Shown: piece after piece, positions 14,201 through 22,455 of the stretch
How positions within the stretch are numbered: position 1 is the first letter of the stretch
Layout: each line of letters starts with the position of its first letter
NCBI GenBank assembly: GCA_022457155.1
Contig: JAJGOT010000135.1
Coordinates: 58,501-122,500, forward strand
Direction of reading: 5' to 3'
Source: Cladopsammia gracilis
Lineage: Eukaryota; Cnidaria; Anthozoa; Scleractinia; Dendrophylliidae
DNA: 64,000 bases
Position numbers and translations under genes: made by a program
Notes under the pieces: generated by a model
Database searches by the model: none
What the model saw: the letters and a program-made list of their open reading frames with translations, nothing else
Told to the model about the DNA's origin: nothing

Positions 14201-17200
14201 ATTGTTGGGAGAGGCGGGGCAAGACTCTGCAACAATTTGCTTAACAGCAGGCAATTGATCTAAAACAATCAGCTTGAATGCGATGCGATGCCATGCAATG
14301 CAAATTGTACCGCACAACACAAATGAGACCAGACAAAAACACATTGGATGCCCTGCAGGTTACATAAATGTACTGTCATGAAGGAAACCACTGACTGCAT
14401 TGACTCAAGTTTTGCCTAAATTACATTTAACCACATTTAAAAAGGTTGAATGAAATAATACTTGTTCATGCATTCTACCATTCATTAATTTTCACTATTT
14501 GTTTTTTTCTCTCTTTATAGTGCTGAGTAGCTGTGAACCACATATAATAAAGTCTATAGTAAATGGCCAGGCCACATTTAATAGTTCATCATACGGGTAT
14601 GGTTACCCTATATGGACAACTGTGAGGTTTACTTGTCATTCTGGGTACCAGCTTATAGGCCCTACTTAACGGCAGTGTCAACCAGATGGTCAGTGGACTG
14701 GGATACACAATCCAAAATGCATTGGTAAGAAATCCTATTGAATATTAATGAGCTTTGCACATGAACCTGTTTTAAGGGCCTGATTACATGTATATGAGCT
14801 GAGCTGGCTTGGTTAGTCGAGATGATTTTGAGACTGGTATTACATGAGGCGAGCCCCGTCCGGGTGAGAACTAAATTTAGCATCAATGTTTTTGGCTTAA
14901 AGTTGTTGTTTTGAAAATGGCGGCAAAGCGTATAATGGTTTACATGTAACTAAGGATTTTTTCAGCATTTTTCATTTCCTTTGGGCTTTTAAAACTACGC
15001 AGTCATGTGTCCTTCTCTGTCATTTAGAAAGAATCAATTTACAGGCGAGCAGGTTTGCGGTAATGCAATTTGTTTTGCTGTCCTGGTTAGCAACGCTGGC
15101 CCAGTAAATGCAATTACATGGAACTTTTTTCAGGCTGGTTAGCAGGGATCCCGGCATCGTGAAACTGGGATCCTGGCTAACTGGGCTGGCCTGCTGTCCC
15201 TTTGGTGTCCGTATTAGAGAGGTTCAACTGTATATTGTTTATTCCTTTGTTTTCTCTGCAAAAGGTGGATAACGCTATCCACAGGATAAATCATTATCCA
15301 GTGGGTAAGCGTTAACAAAACCAATTCTGCTATGATAAGCTATATCAAACATTCAAAAGATTGCTTTATCAGGTATCCAAGCACCTCGATGTTGGTTAAA
15401 AAGCTGCTGTGCCTCTTTTTTCAACCCACTTCTGGGTGTCTGTATTCCTGATGAAGCACTCTTCCCCGTCTTTCATATAAAACATTTCGGTTCTACTAAG
15501 TGGGGGTAGTATCTTCGTGTGCAGTCTGAACAAAAGATGTCAACAGGGCACCTTGATCTGCTTCTCAATTCTGGTGTGGATAACGAACTGTAGCAGCTTA
15601 CTGTGCCTTTAACCCTAATACGTATTTTCATAATCATCTCTATGTACATTGAATAGTGAATTGATTTGTAAAAAATATCACTTGGAGGTAAAAAGAACTG
15701 AAGTACACCGCAGTTGTATAATTCATGAATGCCAGGTCCAAGTAATCTACATTGACGATTTTGTAAATTCAAATCTCTGTAACTTGTTTTTTTTGACAAC
15801 AACAACAACAATAACAATACTCACCAACGCGACGTTCAAAACAAGAAAGAAATATTTCACTATTCAACTATTCAATTTACATTGTATGTAAAGTTGATTC
15901 TGAAAATATTTATTAATTTCAAGAGCTATTTTTATCACCTATTTGAAGCATTTAAACTGCCAAAACTCCTATTTTGCCGCACTGAAGAAGGTTAAAGCCC
16001 GAAACGTTTGTTCTTATTTATTTGACACTTCAAAGAGTGTCAACCTTGTACCTTACTTTGCCAAAAAAAAAAACCCATTTTATTCGCGTAAATGCAATAT
16101 ACACACTTTTCATTATTAACCCTTTGTACATGTACCTCCCAAGAGCGCCAAATATCAAAATTCAACAAAAACCCCAAATTTCATGTTGTAAAATATTGAA
16201 AAACAAATGGTACCATGCAAAATTACTACTGAAGAGGTTTCATTTGAATGGTCACACCATACAATTTTGTCAACAGACTCAAAAGTTAGAACAAATGGTA
16301 CCATGCAAAATTACTACTGAAGAGATTTCATTTGAATGGTCACACCATACAATTTTGTCAACAGACTCAAAAGTTAGAACTACACTACATGTCTCCGTTA
16401 TTGACTCTGGGAGTAAAATGGTTGTTACTGCTATTTCATTTTTCGTTCTTTTTTTTTCCTGGCAGCATCGAAAATAACTTGTCCACCTCCCGATCGTGTC
16501 ACTCACGGTCAGTACACGCCAGAGAAGCCAGCCTATCTTCTGAATGTACAAGTTCATCTCGTTTGTATTCATCGATATTTCCTCTGGGGCGATGCTTGGC
16601 AACTTTGCACCAGTGAACGTGGCCGTGGCACCTGGATGCACATGTCGTGTTTAGGAGGCAGCTGTGAACCCAAGGAGTACACGGAACCTGAATGCCTCCT
16701 ACCATTCGAGTACAACGAAAAGTGCAAGAAGACCACTGGTCACCATGCAACGTTTAGCGGTGGAACGGCCTCCTGTTTATCAAGTTCAGGTAAGTAACAG
16801 GAATGTAGGTCACCTACAATTGCTTTGGTTTTGCATTGCTACGCTTTGTGATTGGCTAAAAAATCTCGCGCCACTTTCTCGACCAATCAGAAGTAAAATC
16901 AAAACCAATCGTGACTTGCTCGCACGCGTTTTCCCGCGCTTGGCGCCGGCTACATGTATTTGCTTCGAGTTCTGATTGGTTAATTGGATTGTCTGCGTCT
17001 GTTGTGATTGGCCAGAGTAATTACTGAGTGATTACTTTGGTTTTGGTTTTACTACACTCAATTGAAAACCGCTCTAATAGAGCAGTTAATTGCCATTGAG
17101 TGTCGTAAAACCAAACCCAAAGTAATCACTCTAGCCAATCACAACAAACGCAAACAATCCAATGAACCAATCAGAACTCCAAGCAAATGCATGTAGCCGC

Positions 17201-18451
17201 CGCCAAGCGCGGGAAAGTCACAATTGGTTTTGGTATTACTTCTGATTGGTTGAGAAAGTGGCGCGAGATTTTTTAGCCAATCACAACGTAGCAATGCAAA
17301 ACCAAAGCAATTTCTTAATTTCTTTTGACACTCTATTGAAAAACGCTCTCAATATGCGTACAATCCATTTCCAGGGGTCCAGACAGTGGGAAACATGGAT
17401 GGTGCAGTGTGAGAGCGTCGCTTGCCTCTCACCAATGTGGCTCAGGGTCGAATATCGGATTTGGCGTCATACGTGGCATTAGTTTGTTGTTGTCCCACGT
17501 TCTTGTATCATGGTTATTTCTTTTTCCTTCGGAACTGTCAGTTTTTCCTTCCTCCTAAAAAACTAACGCTATAAATTGCAGTTCAATCTGAAATTCGAGG
17601 GCCATGCCTCATTTGCTTATAGTTGAGTTTACAGTTCCAAGAAAAAGTAATTTTTATAACGATCGACTATCTTTCTGGTACAGCTATTGACAGAGTATTT
17701 TTATTTATGTTTTTCAGCAACTGACGATACCCCTACCGCGAATTTAATCTCTATCAAGTCCCGCGACAATGAACTCGACAAAATGACAATTGTCGTTGCC
17801 ACCGCTGGTTCTACCCTCGGCGCTCTGGTAGTGTTGCTCACTGCCTTGGTTTGTTTTCGACGGTTTCACCGCAGTCGGCGATTCCGACATTCATCGTTCA
17901 GGAGCCGACGATACAGCGATGACGACCGAATTGCGATCATCGCTGCGTACACTGGCGATGTGCACTTCATTCTGCCATCTTACGACGAGGCCATAAACCA
18001 AGTGGAACGCTTGCCTCCGTCGTTTGAATCTGTTGTTGACGGTGCACAAGGGAGAGAGAATGAAACTGCAGCAAACAATAACAGTGAGAGTGCTGATGAC
18101 GGTGCCAGTAACACAGCTGCTGGGACTACAGATAGTGCTTCCGAACCTGCGGCGAGCACAAGCGAAGTAGCTCCGAGCACAGCCGAAGATCAGCAGATAA
18201 ACATAGTGAGTAATCCGTTAGCCCACAGTTCACATGGTGTGAATGAAAGTGTTGACAGTTCTGATCTTGCTTTGAGCGCGGTAAACGAAGGTGGAGTTTT
18301 TTTGTCCGACGAATCATTAAACGCCGGAGATTTCGATTCGTCGCCGAACCATCCTTCCGAGAGTCTCCCGAGCAGTTCCTCGGAAGACGATCTTTCCTCC
18401 AGCCAGACCCAGCCGTTGCTTGGCAACAGCATTAGAGGCGTGATGGTGTAA
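1273..18451 (+). CDS. Multi-sushi (CCP) type I membrane protein gene, 3' part
   Basis: Spliced gene; exons 1273-1470, 4864-5061, 7845-8051, 9510-9713, 11393-11599, 16466-16789, 17718-18451. Each exon has AG before it and GT after it (the last ends at a stop), and every junction is phase 1, so any number of internal exons can join without a frameshift. The first five are one sushi module each, with four Cys and a Trp. The sixth adds a second Cys-rich stretch. The last holds a transmembrane helix and a 190-residue cytoplasmic tail. Sushi modules usually bind complement-type or adhesion ligands outside the cell, so a surface receptor or regulator is likely. The signal peptide and any earlier modules must lie upstream of base 1. 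The tail recalls SUSD4/SUSD6-type proteins, but orthology is not shown. Confidence 0.85.
1550..2312. mobile_element. TTAA-flanked nonautonomous DNA element (piggyBac-like)
   Basis: Perfect 15-bp inverted termini GGACGTTCGCGCCCA (1554-1568 and 2294-2308) sit directly inside TTAA on both sides (1550-1553, 2309-2312). TTAA target duplication is the piggyBac signature. No transposase is inside; the open frame at 1891-2169 is not gene-like. Confidence 0.75.
2315..2990. repeat. Two tandem hairpin repeats of about 190 bp
   Basis: About 2592-2790 and 2808-2985 are near copies of each other. Each begins with AATCTCGAATTTTGTTATTG and contains AATTGAACTCCGTG and its inverted partner CTCAGTCCAATTACT. 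A related terminus (GGACTGAGTGGAGT) recurs at 25.4 kb. It looks like a tandem insertion of a small foldback element. Confidence 0.55.
3000..4863. other. Intron sequence, no gene seen
   Basis: AT-rich intron between sushi exons 1 and 2. I found no coding exon. It has a dense set of TACATGTA palindromes, for example near 3026, 3067, 3412, 3437, 4458, 4569, 4750 and 4830. Confidence 0.6.
4864..5061 (+). CDS. Sushi exon 2
   Basis: A 198-nt phase 1-1 exon with acceptor TTGAAG and donor GTAAGTAA. It reads CPLPPPTVAHANITT, then VYYACVHGYVGD, RLLCDKDS and WSGNFTC, the four Cys and Trp of a sushi module. NIT and NFT are possible N-glycosylation sites. Confidence 0.85.
5198..5582. repeat. MITE family A, copy 1, with an (AAT)n tract
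   Basis: Starts CCCTTTAACTCCCAAGAG and ends ACTCTGGGAGTGAAAG, imperfect inverted ends. It shares a core (CAGACTCAAAAGTTAGA) with copies at 9776-10437 and 16121-16430. The interior is split by an (AAT)n run at about 5221-5262 followed by CTTTATTGAGGAAAAC, which looks like the tail of a minus-strand retroelement inserted here. Confidence 0.55.
5583..6134. other. Intron sequence, nothing recognised
   Basis: AT-rich DNA without coding exons, TIRs or tandem repeats that I can support. Confidence 0.5.
6135..6620. repeat. LTR-like interspersed repeat, copy 1
   Basis: Matches 56163-56622 over its full length. Both copies share CGACAGCGTCTCCTACAACC, a TATATATAAGAC box and a block ending GGTTTGCAGGAACGATGAC. 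A TATA box about 100 bp before a conserved downstream block suggests a promoter-bearing terminal repeat or solo LTR. The parent element is not in the window. Confidence 0.5.
6621..7844. other. Intron with poly(C) tract, no gene seen
   Basis: Contains a poly(C) run near 6717-6732 and a region (6770-6950) rich in AGCCGG and its complement, probably a small TIR element. I see no exon here. Confidence 0.45.
7845..8051 (+). CDS. Sushi exon 3
   Basis: A 207-nt phase 1-1 exon with acceptor TTTATCAG and donor GTAAGTCA. Residues run KTCGSPPYPSTGHGSY, then IATYYCDSTYIL, RHCGQSGYWSGTTPTC. It has four Cys, the WSG motif before the last Cys and possible glycosylation at NIT. Confidence 0.88.
8052..8880. 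other. Intron sequence, nothing recognised
   Basis: No coding exon, tandem array or clear TIR was found. Confidence 0.5.
8881..9420 (-). mobile_element. 5'-truncated LINE tail with ATT tail
   Basis: On the minus strand about 9275-9078 encodes GDRAFIVAAPKLWNSILP followed by FKHHLKTYI, the conserved end of CR1/RTE-like ORF2 proteins. A 3' UTR and an (ATT)n tail at 8881-8935 follow. There is no RT domain, so it is a dead fragment. Confidence 0.7.
9510..9713 (+). CDS. Sushi exon 4
   Basis: A 204-nt phase 1-1 exon; acceptor CTTTTTCAG, donor GTAAATTA. It encodes KTCSSIDIAPDHGSV, VSFTCNIHYRLQGS, RRCLESGYWSGEEPRC: four Cys and the Trp of a standard module. Confidence 0.88.
9776..10437. repeat. MITE family A, copy 2, holding two other elements
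   Basis: Ends CCCTTTAACTCCCAAG and TCTGTGAGTGAAAAGG, with the family core split. A hairpin lies at 9823-9987 and a second TIR element at about 10087-10366 (ends GGTTTTCACTGGTGG and TAGTGAAAAACGGCC, flanked by TATAG). It is therefore a three-deep nest. Confidence 0.55.
9823..9987. repeat. Hairpin element with ~75-bp arms
   Basis: The left arm contains AATACACTTTGTTTGCCCCC and the right arm its complement GGGGGCAAACAAAGTGTATT. The arms are nearly perfect around a short loop near 9895. Confidence 0.7.
10437..11392. other. Intron with poly(C) tract; source of the later duplication
   Basis: A poly(C) run lies near 10448. From about 10908 the sequence is the template of the duplicated block found at about 13988-15190 (see 11393-11599 and 14521-14724). 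Confidence 0.5.
11393..11599 (+). CDS. Sushi exon 5 (intact copy)
   Basis: A 207-nt phase 1-1 exon; acceptor CTTATAG, donor GTAAGAAA. It reads LSSCEPHIIKSIVKNGQA, VTFTCHSGYQLIGL, SRQCRPDGQWTGQHNPIC. The four Cys and Trp are present. A diverged copy with a stop lies 3.1 kb downstream, which marks this one as functional. Confidence 0.88.
11665..12140. repeat. TIR element with AGCCGGGCTGGCC ends
   Basis: Left end GAGCCGGGCTGGCC near 11682 and right end GGGCCAGCCCGGCTC near 12110 are inverted copies, with further GGCCAG/CTGGCC repeats inside. A truncated copy is included in the duplicated block at 14.8-15.19 kb. Confidence 0.5.
12257..12900. repeat. GGACACCTCTCTAATAC minisatellite
   Basis: A tandem array of a 15-17 bp unit, roughly GGACACCTCTCTAATAC, with several dozen diverged copies. 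A longer higher-order repeat is visible (12310-12450 recurs at 12480-12600). There are no spacers, so it is not a CRISPR array. Confidence 0.85.
14521..14724 (+). pseudogene. Duplicated sushi exon 5, inactivated
   Basis: Near-identical to 11393-11599, with the acceptor CTTTATAG and donor GTAAGAAA kept. It has lost one codon and carries TAA in frame at 14667-14669, where the intact copy has TCA. If spliced in it would truncate the protein before the transmembrane exon, so it must be skipped or poisonous. It lies within a duplicated block of about 1.2 kb. Confidence 0.85.
15231..16120. other. Intron sequence, possible Penelope-like scrap
   Basis: No exon seen. At about 15980-16010 the phrase CTGAAGAAGGTTAAAGCCCG followed by AAACG resembles the terminal motif of Penelope-like or similar retroelements, but nothing else supports that. 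Confidence 0.3.
16121..16430. repeat. MITE family A, copy 3, with an internal duplication
   Basis: Shares the ends and core of the copies at 5.2 and 9.8 kb. An approximately 90-bp segment starting ACAAATGGTACCATGCAAAA is repeated in tandem (about 16203 and 16293). Confidence 0.6.
16466..16789 (+). CDS. Sushi-like exon with extra Cys-rich segment
   Basis: A 324-nt phase 1-1 exon, acceptor CTGGCAG, donor GTAAGTAA. The first ~60 residues look like a diverged sushi module (ITCPPPDRVTHGQY, HLVCIHRYFLWGD, WQLCTSE, TWMHMSC). The rest adds four more Cys (GSCEPKE, PECLLPF, EKCKKTT, TASCLSS), eight in 108 residues. The second half may be a separate small disulfide domain just outside the membrane; I do not recognise it. 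Confidence 0.75.
16818..17318. repeat. Foldback element rich in CCAAT boxes
   Basis: The left arm (from 16818, AATTGCTTTGGTTTTGCATT) and right arm (to 17318) are inverted copies of roughly 200-240 bp. Each carries several ATTGG/CCAAT boxes and GGCGCGAGATTTTTTAGCC. It lies in the intron before the last exon. Confidence 0.75.
17380..17640 (+). repeat. Degraded tRNA-headed SINE
   Basis: Aligns by eye with the SINE at 21004-21250: CTCACCAATGTGGCTCAGG, then GGCGTCATACGTGG, TTAGTTTGTTGTTG and a TTTTTCCTTC block. The promoter boxes are eroded. Confidence 0.55.
17718..18451 (+). CDS. Last exon: transmembrane helix and cytoplasmic tail
   Basis: Acceptor TTTTTCAG, phase 1, stop TAA at 18449-18451. 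After a 22-residue stalk comes a hydrophobic helix (exon residues 23-47, MTIVVATAGS... to LVCF), then a strongly basic stop-transfer stretch (RRFHRSRRFRHSSFRSRR). The tail has LPSYDEA (86-92) and LPPSF (99-103), close to the L/PPxY motifs read by NEDD4-family WW domains, as known for SUSD6-type proteins. The remainder is acidic, Ser/Thr/Glu-rich and likely disordered. WW binding is inference. Confidence 0.85.
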
Positions 18452-18690
18452 CAACTTTGCGTTACGCGTCTCTGCGTCAGGATCGCGTTCAGTGTTTAGT
18501 GTTTATCCACAGGCATCCCAAGCCCACAACATGCGCTTTTGTAGATAAGCGTAAGCGCTATTGATCGTTCTTCGGTTAAAATTGTAAACTGTGCTTCAAT
18601 TCAAACGTCGCTTTTATGTCATTAACTCAATCCATCAATTTAATTAGCATCAGCCGCATTATAATTTGTTATTAAGTAAATTGACCACCA
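18452..18690 (+). other. Probable 3' UTR
   Basis: Follows the stop directly. I see no AATAAA within the first 240 bases, so the polyadenylation site is further on (AATAAA-like words near 19578, 19880 and 20113) or variant. Confidence 0.35.
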
Positions 18691-18693
18691 TAA

Positions 18694-19360
18694 AGGCCTC
18701 CGCAAACGAGGAAACATTGTTGCGGAAACATTGTTGCGAAACGTTGTTGCGAAACGTTGTTTCCCTAAATGTTTCATCGTTTGCGCGGACAGGAAACATT
18801 TGTTGCAGAAACATTTCTGACTTTTTTCAGAAACATTTTGTTTCTTCAACAAATGTTTCCCCGTTTGCGCGCCGAGGAAACAATGTCGCCCAGATTCCAG
18901 GGTCGCGAGGACTGCTCCGGACTGCACTTCATAAATTGAGCATGCGCAGTGCCGTATCCCATATATCAGCGCGCATTTGTTTCCCAGTATGATTTTTTTT
19001 TTCGTTTGCGCATAGTTAATCGAGAGACTGGTTATGAAACCTTGCAGACTTCAATGGCGATAACAAAGGAGCTACAATTTATGTTGAACCGACCGTGACC
19101 GTGCACATCTTTTGTTTTTTGATCACACCCGATGACTGAATAACTTAATAGCAACATTTCTATTGGTCAGTTGCTCGAACAAAAGATCAACATCTATTGT
19201 GTTGTGCACGGTCAAGGCCGAAAAACGATAACAAAAAGATAGAACTAAGACAATTCTCAGGTTTCACAACCAGTCTCTCGATTAACTATGGTTTGCGCGG
19301 CTAGGAAACATTCTGGGAAACGATGTTTCCGCAACAGTGTTTCCTCGTTTTCGGGGGCCT
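18694..19360. mobile_element. TIR element with TAA target duplication (Harbinger-like)
   Basis: Left AGGCCTCCGCAAACGAGG and right CCTCGTTTTCGGGGGCCT are inverted ends, with TAA on both sides (18691-18693, 19361-19363). A three-base TWA duplication is usual for PIF/Harbinger. The interior repeats GGAAACATTGTTGCG motifs. A second element, inverted about TTAATCGAGAGACTGGTT, is nested at about 19014-19290. Confidence 0.6.
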
Positions 19361-20193
19361 TAAAGAGATTCAAAATGTGGCGTTTCAATCATTAGCTCTT
19401 CCCCAGTGCTACTCGTTCTCTCTGACGAAGGGCTAACGCATGAATCTCCTTATTGTTACGCAGCACAACAGTTTCTTTAGAAACTACATGCAACGGCGAT
19501 TTGACTAATGTTTAGTTGTGTTTCATGCTTGAATCTTGTTAATATCGCACACGAACGTTTTAAAGAAAACCTTCGGGAAATAAACGTCATTCGCCAATCT
19601 TTAAATACATCATGTTTTGGAATACTATTTTTTGCAATGAACAGTAACAACGTCAAAGAAATTTTACCGGATTTTCTTTAGTTTGATAGATAAGTATATT
19701 ATATAATGAATTGTTTTTGTAAGTCAGAAATGCTGTATAGTTAGTTCATGGTATACTTTATCCTTTTGTTGAACCAGACCAGCACCTTATTACAGGATTT
19801 ATTGGCTACAACTTTATGTCGCGATTTTAAGAAGGCTGTGTTTGCGAATTTTGAGAATTTCGTGGAACTTCATTTTTTTTATGAATAAACAATTTTCTTA
19901 TTTAGTGGCCTCGATATTTTGCGAATTTTTAAAACGAAATTCGCGAAAAACGAGAAGTTGTTGGCGTAGTAATATCCTGTTTTAATTATGCCGGTCCGTT
20001 TTCGTTCCCACGAACGAAGAAATACTTCGGGAGCTTCAAAAATCGCTGAAAACTTGCCTAGCAAACAGACGATTACTCAAAATAACATGCGAGTGTTTTG
20101 TACTGTAAAAATGTCAATAAATAATGATTGGTGGTAATCAGATTAAAATAGTGCGTTCGATGCCGGGGGAGTCTGAGCACTAGAACAAAAGCG
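19361..20193. other. Intergenic, nothing recognised
   Basis: AT-rich sequence with no exon or clear element. Confidence 0.5.
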
Positions 20194-20204
20194 AGGCCTG
20201 GAGT

Positions 20205-20574
20205 CCACCGCGGTCAAACGTCCGAGGCGTTTTTCGTTTTATTTAGTGGGATTTTATTTAATATTAAAAGGAAATATGGGCAATGATGTATAAAAAGATA
20301 ATTCACGTTACTATCTTTTAATTTTTCTCAAAATGATGAGCTTTTTTTCCGTTGAAAACTGATCAAAACTCTTTGCGCCTGATCAAAATTATGTTGGCAA
20401 ATGGCGCCGACAATTCTGCAGTTCACAGTTTTTAAACGCTAAGAACTTTTTTAGTAAACTTTCAAAACGTTAGGTAAATTGACAGTGTATTGGCAATATA
20501 TCAAACTTTAAACAATGAAAATGACAACCTTAACTGCTTAATTTTTGCAAATTACTCTCGTTTGACCGCGGTTA
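20205..20574. mobile_element. Short TIR element with 11-bp direct repeats
   Basis: The inverted ends share ACCGCGGTCAAACG. AGGCCTGGAGT is repeated exactly on both sides (20194-20204, 20575-20585). The 370-bp interior is noncoding. Confidence 0.6.
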
Positions 20575-21003
20575 AGGCCTGGAGTGGGTACCAGTTTCGA
20601 TTACAGCCGAGAGGTACCCCCGAAAAATGTGCCGGGCGGCTAATTTGGCTTTGACCAAATCTCAAAAAAGCCAACCTTCACGAGATTAGAAAGCGTTCTC
20701 CGATCTTCCGACGCATAAAATATTTAATTAAAGGGGAAATGTCACGGGGATTTTCCCTTTTTTCGGTGAAAACCATGCTACAACTGACTTGTTCACGGTC
20801 GTCTCTCAAAGCAAGATGCGGGAGACGCGCGTGGTGGACAGACGCGGAACGAGAGAAGCGCGACCTCTCGCGCATCCTCGGCGGCGCTTCTCTCGTAAAT
20901 TGAGAGACGACTGGGGACGGGTCAGATGCTACAATACTTGCAGGGACACTGCCCCAACTGAAATATTGTGTTTTCATGGTTATGGCCAGGAGCTTGCTTT
21001 AAG

Positions 21004-21250
21004 GGGAGCAGGGGTGGTGTAGTGGTGAGAACACTCGCCTCCCACCAATGTGGCCCGGGTTCGATTCCCGTCCCGGCGTCATATGTGGGTTTAGTTTGTT
21101 GTTGGTTCTCTCCTTGCTCCGAGAGTTTTTTCTCCGGGTACTCCGGTTTTCCCCTTTCCTCAAATACCAACATTCTAAATTCCATTTCGATCTGGATAGA
21201 GGACCTGCATGAAAACCAGCTACGGCTGATGTGGCTTTCCTCCCTAAAAT
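21004..21250 (+). repeat. tRNA-headed SINE
   Basis: The head has an A-box-like GGTGTAGTGGTGAGAA and a B-box GGTTCGATTCC, as in tRNA-derived pol III promoters. A body with CTCCGGGTACTCCGG and a 3' end near AAAATAATATAG follow. The anticodon arm does not fold into a convincing functional tRNA. Confidence 0.7.
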
Positions 21251-21259
21251 AATATAGTT

Positions 21260-21607
21260 ATTTATTTTTTTAGTTTTTAAGCGTATTGTATTATCTTGAA
21301 ATTGGAAGAAACCATCGCCAAAAGTTATAGTGAACTATAAACAGACAAACTGATAACGGCTGCAAAAGTCAAAACTTGACGAGAATGGCAAGTTTGATTT
21401 CTTGGCCGCCTGTTAATAAATCAAAGTCATGAACCGTAATCCACTTCAATCCCTGCAATCCCGCACTTTATCTCCAAACTACTGCTTTTGTTTTGCACTA
21501 TAGAATCTTTTTATCCAACTAAGTTGTATATTTGGTGGTATTTGACGTTATAACATGGAAATAAGCTGAGCGAAAGTTGGCTGTTTCGGCAGGACAGTGC
21601 AACTTCA
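21260..21607. other. Intergenic, nothing recognised
   Basis: No coding or repeat structure that I can support. Confidence 0.5.
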
Positions 21608-22455
21608 AACCCGGGGGGGGGGGGGGGGGGTGGGGGGTACTCAACAAAGTTTTGTACGGGGATGCTCCGCCCCGAGGTCCAAACCCTTACCCTTTCATAT
21701 ACCGTCTTAGACAGAAAAGGTACCCCTTTCATATACCTTTCATTGAAAATGGTACCCCTTTCATTGAAAATGGTACCCCTTTCATATACCTTTCAATGAA
21801 AATGGTACCCCTTTTCATATAGCCTTTACTTGCGTCTGTTTGATATATTTTGAAAGGCCCTTATTGCAGTTTTCCCTACCTTTTTTTACGCCTCAACGGC
21901 GTGTTTTCGGTACCCTTTCCTATTCTTCGTGAAATCCCTACCCTTTCATATACTTCAACTCGTGAAATCATGACCCTTTCATATACCTCCAGCCTCAAAA
22001 AGGTACCCCTTTCGGGCGGAGCATCCCCGTATAGCCCATTATAGCCCATTATAGCCCATTATAGCCCATTATACGCCTCAACGGCGTGTTTTCGGTACCC
22101 TTTCCTATTCTTCGTGAAATCCCTACCCTTTCATATACTTTAACTCGTGAAATTATGACCCTTTCATATACCTCCAGCCTCAAAAAGGTACCCCTTTCGG
22201 GCGGAGCATCCCCGTATAGCCCATTATAGCCCATTATAGCCCATTATAGCCCATTATAGCCCATTATACGCCTCAACGGCGTGTTTTCGGTGCCCTTTCC
22301 TATTCTTCGTGAAATCCCTACCCTTTCATATACTTTAACTCGTGAAATTATGACCCTTTCATATACCTCCAGCCTCAAAAAGGTACCCCTTTCGGGCGGA
22401 GCATCCCCGTATAGCCCATTATAGTACCCCCCCCCCCCCCCCGCCCCCGGGCCTT
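21608..22455. mobile_element. G-tract-ended element with three internal repeats
   Basis: Ends CCCGGGGGGGG (21610) and CCCCCCGCCCCCGGG (22440), followed inside by GGGGATGCTCCGCCC and its complement. The interior has about 185-bp tandem units starting CGCCTCAACGGCGTGTTTTC (second and third clear, first partly changed). Between units the decamer TATAGCCCAT is repeated 4 and 5 times. Confidence 0.75.

Larger units (their letters stand above)
12246..15230. mobile_element. TIR transposon carrying a copied host exon
   Basis: Inverted ends CAGTTGAACC (12246-12255) and GGTTCAACTG (15221-15230) each abut TA, as for a TA-targeting element. Next to both ends is the GGACACC/GGTGTCC motif, amplified on the left into a minisatellite. 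The interior holds the duplicated block with the sushi pseudo-exon. About 12960-13970 has no coding content that I recognise and no transposase was found. Confidence 0.55.

Noticed and set aside
16022..16641. Overlapping frames of 94-151 codons on both strands
   Set aside because: They cover a MITE copy and shadow the real sushi-like exon at 16466-16789.
21004..21075. Functional tRNA gene
   Set aside because: A and B boxes are present but the cloverleaf is poor and a conserved SINE body follows; a degraded sibling is at 17.4 kb.
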